Below, in pieces: positions 4,634 to 7,215 of a stretch of 7,215 nt of DNA. Location: positions 1-7,215 of the forward strand of contig JAEMPZ010000225.1 of assembly GCA_022759065.1 (NCBI GenBank). Reading direction: 5' to 3'. Below the pieces are notes generated by a model. That model worked only from the letters and a program-made list of their open reading frames with translations. It had not been told where the DNA came from and ran no database searches. The translations under genes were made by a program, and so were the position numbers. The stretch's first letter is position 1; each line of letters opens with the position of its first letter. The stretch comes from Acidobacteriota bacterium (lineage in GTDB: Bacteria; Acidobacteriota; UBA4820; DSQY01).

Positions 4634-7210
4634 ATGTCAGAGCGTCTTTTGGAAAATGGTTCACTGACCCCCGCGATGCGGCAATGGCGCGCCTTCAAGG
4701 ATCGCCATCCGGACAAGATCGTCCTTTTCAGGATGGGCGATTTCTACGAGATGTTCGGCGAGGACGCGCGAGTTGCTTCAAAAGCCCTCGAACTCGTGCT
4801 TACGACGCGGGACCGCGACAAGCCCGACCCGGTGCCGATGTGCGGCGTGCCCCACCACGCGCTCAACGCCTATCTCGCCAAGCTCCTCAAACAAGGTTTC
4901 AAGGTGGCGATCTGCGACCAGACAGAAGACCCGTCTCAGGCGAAAGGCCTCGTCAAGCGAGACGTGACAAGGGTCGTTACCCCGGGAACGGTTCTTGAAG
5001 AGGGCATCGTCGAGGGCCGCGAGCCTGTTATCCTGGCCTCGTGGCGCTCGCGCGGAAATGAGGCCGGGCTTGCTTGGGCCGATCTCTCCTCCGGCGACGT
5101 GCGCGTTTCTTCGGGCCCGGTGGAGGAGATGAGCGACCGCCTTCGCGGCCTGGGGTGCAAGGAGATCCTCCACGCGGGCGGGGACGTTCCACCGCTTGAG
5201 GGTGAGCAAGCCGTTTTGACCCTCGTGCCCGACGACCTTTTCGACGGGCGCAAAGCTCCCGAAAGGCTTGCCCGCCTGCTCGGGCTCCCGGCCGCGCTGC
5301 CCGGGATTCCCTCCTCCCCCGAATTGCTGGGGGCGCTTTGCGCGCTTCTGGATTACGCGCGGCAAATGGGTGGAGCTCCCATGCGGATGCCCGCCCTAGA
5401 AAGCAAAAGCTCGGTTCTTTTCATGGACGAAGCGACGCGGCGCAACCTGGAGATAACGTCCAACGCCGAGAATGGCGGGCGCGAAGGCACGCTGCTTGAG
5501 GCGCTCGACGAGACGCGGACGCCGATGGGGGCAAGGCTCCTGTCCGAGTGGGCCGGGCAGCCTTCCGCCATCATGGAAGAGATTCTCGAAAGGCAGGATC
5601 AGGTTGCCGCGTGGGTTGACAACCCGCAGGCGCTCAGGCGGTTTCGCGAGGCGCTTAAGGGCTATCCCGACCTAAGCCGCATAGTGGCGCGCTTCAACGC
5701 CAACATCGCCTCCCCCAGAGACGCTGGAGCCTTGCGCGAGGCGCTGGCGCGCCTGCCGGAAGCAGCCGCGGCCTGCCGCGAGGCCGGCGAGATTCCTGGC
5801 AGGGAGGCCGCGAAGCTCCCCATGTTCGAGGCCACGAGGGCGCTTCTAGAAGCCGCGCTCGTGGAAGCCCCTCCGCCCCACGCAAGGGAGGGGAACATTT
5901 TTGCGCCTGGGTACAACGCCGAACTGGACCGGCTGAGGCTCTTGGCCGGTGATGCCCATGGGGCGATCTTGCGGATAGAGGCGCGCGAGCGCGAGGCGAC
6001 GGGCATAACATCGCTGAAAATCCGCTACAACAAGGTCTTCGGCTATTTCATGGAGGTTAGCAAGGCCAATCTTGCCAGGATACCTTCGCATTACGAGCGC
6101 AGGCAGACCCTGGTCAACGCGGAGCGTTTCGTCACGCCGGAGCTTCGAGAGCTTGAAAGCCAGATACTGTCGGCCCGAGAAAAGAGCGAAGCTCTTGAGG
6201 CTGAGCTTTGGTCCGCCCTCTGCGAACAAATTCGCGGCGAGCTGGAGGCCATGCGCGACGCGGCGGCGTTGCTGGCGCGGATGGACGTGCTGGCTGGTTT
6301 TGCATTCAGGGCGCAGAAGCGCGGCTATGTGAAACCAATCATGGTCGAGGAACCGATTCTCGATATCGCCGACGGGCGCCATCCGGTCCTCGAATCGGAC
6401 GAGCGCCACCAGCCCTTTGTCCCAAATCCCACCCACATGGATACAAACGGCCGCCAGATCACCATCTTGACCGGTCCCAACATGGGCGGCAAATCCACCT
6501 ACCTCCGCCAGAGCGCGCTCATCTGCGTCATGGCGCAGATGGGCTCGTTCGTGCCCGCCTCCAAGGCGGTCGTGGGCGTGACCGATCGCCTCTTCTGCCG
6601 CGCCGGAGCGGGCGACAGCCTGCGGCGCGGGCTTTCGACTTTCATGGTGGAGATGACCGAAACCGCCGCGATTCTTCGCAACGCCACGAACAGGTCGCTC
6701 GTCTTTCTCGACGAGGTCGGGCGGGGCACCAGCACCTACGACGGAATGGCGATAGCCTGGGCCGTGGTAGAGGCGCTGCTCGGCCCATCAGGAATCGGCT
6801 GCCGAACGCTTTTTGCGACCCACTACCACGAGCTAACCGAGCTTGGCCGCACGCGGCAGGGCGTCGCAAACCTGACGATGGCGGTCAGGGAGAACGCCGG
6901 CAAGGTGGTTTTCTTGCGCTCGGTCGAAGAGGGGGCGGCGGACAAGTCCTACGGCATCCACGTTGCCAAGCTTGCCGGCGTGCCGGAAAAAGTGGTCGCC
7001 CGCGCGCGCGAAGTCCTTCTGGGCCTCGAAGCCCGCCGAGAGCCGCTTGGCGCCGCCAACCCTCCAAGCCAGCCCAAGCAGCCGAGCCTTTTCGATGAGG
7101 CTCCCGCCGAAACGGATGTCCTTCGCCTCATCCGCCAAAGCGAACCCAACGCCATGACGCCCATCGAAGCACTCGCCCTCCTCGAAAGCCTCAAGCGCAA
7201 ACTGTCGTGA
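4634..7210 (+). CDS. mutS: DNA mismatch repair protein MutS
   Basis: Complete MutS of 858 residues, the normal length for the family. It recognises mismatches and small loops in newly replicated DNA and, with ATP, forms a sliding clamp that recruits MutL. Domain I (about 10-125) carries the mismatch-wedging F-Y-E motif at F37 and E39 in MGDFYEMF. The connector follows (about 130-245), then the core and clamp (about 265-550, with LKIRYNKVFGYFMEV at 461-475). The ATPase domain has Walker A GPNMGGKST (614-622), the conserved STFMVEM (668-674), Walker B LVFLDEVGRGTSTYDG (689-704, D693 and E694) and ATHYHEL (728-734). The dimer-forming helix-turn-helix segment is near 774-791. Near the C-terminus QPSLF (816-820) fits the QxxLF clamp-binding motif, and the conserved MTPIEALALLESLK region (841-854) closes the protein. 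GGAG at 4626-4629 supports the ATG start, although its 4-nt gap is short. It is divergent from the exporter operon and no mutL is visible. Confidence 0.99.
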   Translation: MSERLLENGSLTPAMRQWRAFKDRHPDKIVLFRMGDFYEMFGEDARVASKALELVLTTRDRDKPDPVPMCGVPHHALNAYLAKLLKQGFKVAICDQTEDPSQAKGLVKRDVTRVVTPGTVLEEGIVEGREPVILASWRSRGNEAGLAWADLSSGDVRVSSGPVEEMSDRLRGLGCKEILHAGGDVPPLEGEQAVLTLVPDDLFDGRKAPERLARLLGLPAALPGIPSSPELLGALCALLDYARQMGGAPMRMPALESKSSVLFMDEATRRNLEITSNAENGGREGTLLEALDETRTPMGARLLSEWAGQPSAIMEEILERQDQVAAWVDNPQALRRFREALKGYPDLSRIVARFNANIASPRDAGALREALARLPEAAAACREAGEIPGREAAKLPMFEATRALLEAALVEAPPPHAREGNIFAPGYNAELDRLRLLAGDAHGAILRIEAREREATGITSLKIRYNKVFGYFMEVSKANLARIPSHYERRQTLVNAERFVTPELRELESQILSAREKSEALEAELWSALCEQIRGELEAMRDAAALLARMDVLAGFAFRAQKRGYVKPIMVEEPILDIADGRHPVLESDERHQPFVPNPTHMDTNGRQITILTGPNMGGKSTYLRQSALICVMAQMGSFVPASKAVVGVTDRLFCRAGAGDSLRRGLSTFMVEMTETAAILRNATNRSLVFLDEVGRGTSTYDGMAIAWAVVEALLGPSGIGCRTLFATHYHELTELGRTRQGVANLTMAVRENAGKVVFLRSVEEGAADKSYGIHVAKLAGVPEKVVARAREVLLGLEARREPLGAANPPSQPKQPSLFDEAPAETDVLRLIRQSEPNAMTPIEALALLESLKRKLS

Positions 7211-7215
7211 CGCCT

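Noticed and set aside
6208..7098. 296-codon plus-strand frame inside mutS
   Set aside because: It is an alternative frame of the MutS ATPase domain, arginine-rich with no motif of its own.

Overview
This window looks like chromosomal DNA of a G+C-rich Gram-negative bacterium. The evidence is a periplasmic adaptor protein with a single N-terminal membrane anchor, MacB/LolC-type permeases that work across a periplasm, and clear Shine-Dalgarno sequences. The style (adaptor, then ATPase, then two permeases, with short tandem repeats at gene edges) would suit a deltaproteobacterium or a related uncultured lineage. The sequence alone does not fix the taxon.

The layout is two divergent transcription units. 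On the minus strand, from 4438 down to 136, lies a tight four-gene cluster: a membrane-anchored adaptor (3209-4438), an ABC ATPase of the LolD/MacB type (2465-3187), and two different FtsX/MacB-type permeases (1315-2454 and 136-1314). The gaps are 21, 10 and 0 nt, so this is almost certainly one operon. On the plus strand, a complete mutS mismatch-repair gene fills 4634-7210. The 195-bp divergent spacer (4439-4633) holds a consensus -10 box for mutS, a weaker -10 for the exporter operon, and an inverted repeat between them. The last 5 bases after mutS are uninformative.

The four minus-strand genes should build one inner-membrane machine. The ATPase powers a permease pair whose periplasmic domains move substrate or signal mechanically, and the adaptor links the pump to an outer-membrane channel. 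No TolC-like channel gene is present in the window and the substrate cannot be read from the sequence. MutS acts separately in DNA repair; its pairing with the exporter appears to be a matter of position only.

The least ordinary parts are non-coding. An array of about eight 8-bp units (53-116) sits after the operon and directly against a consensus TATAAT (minus strand) that may serve a further gene starting at the left edge. A degenerate array of four 7-bp units (2451-2478) supplies the end of the ATPase gene, its stop codon, the ribosome binding site and the start codon of the next permease. I see no clear previously undescribed system. The exporter and mutS belong to well-known families, and the repeats at gene junctions are the best leads.
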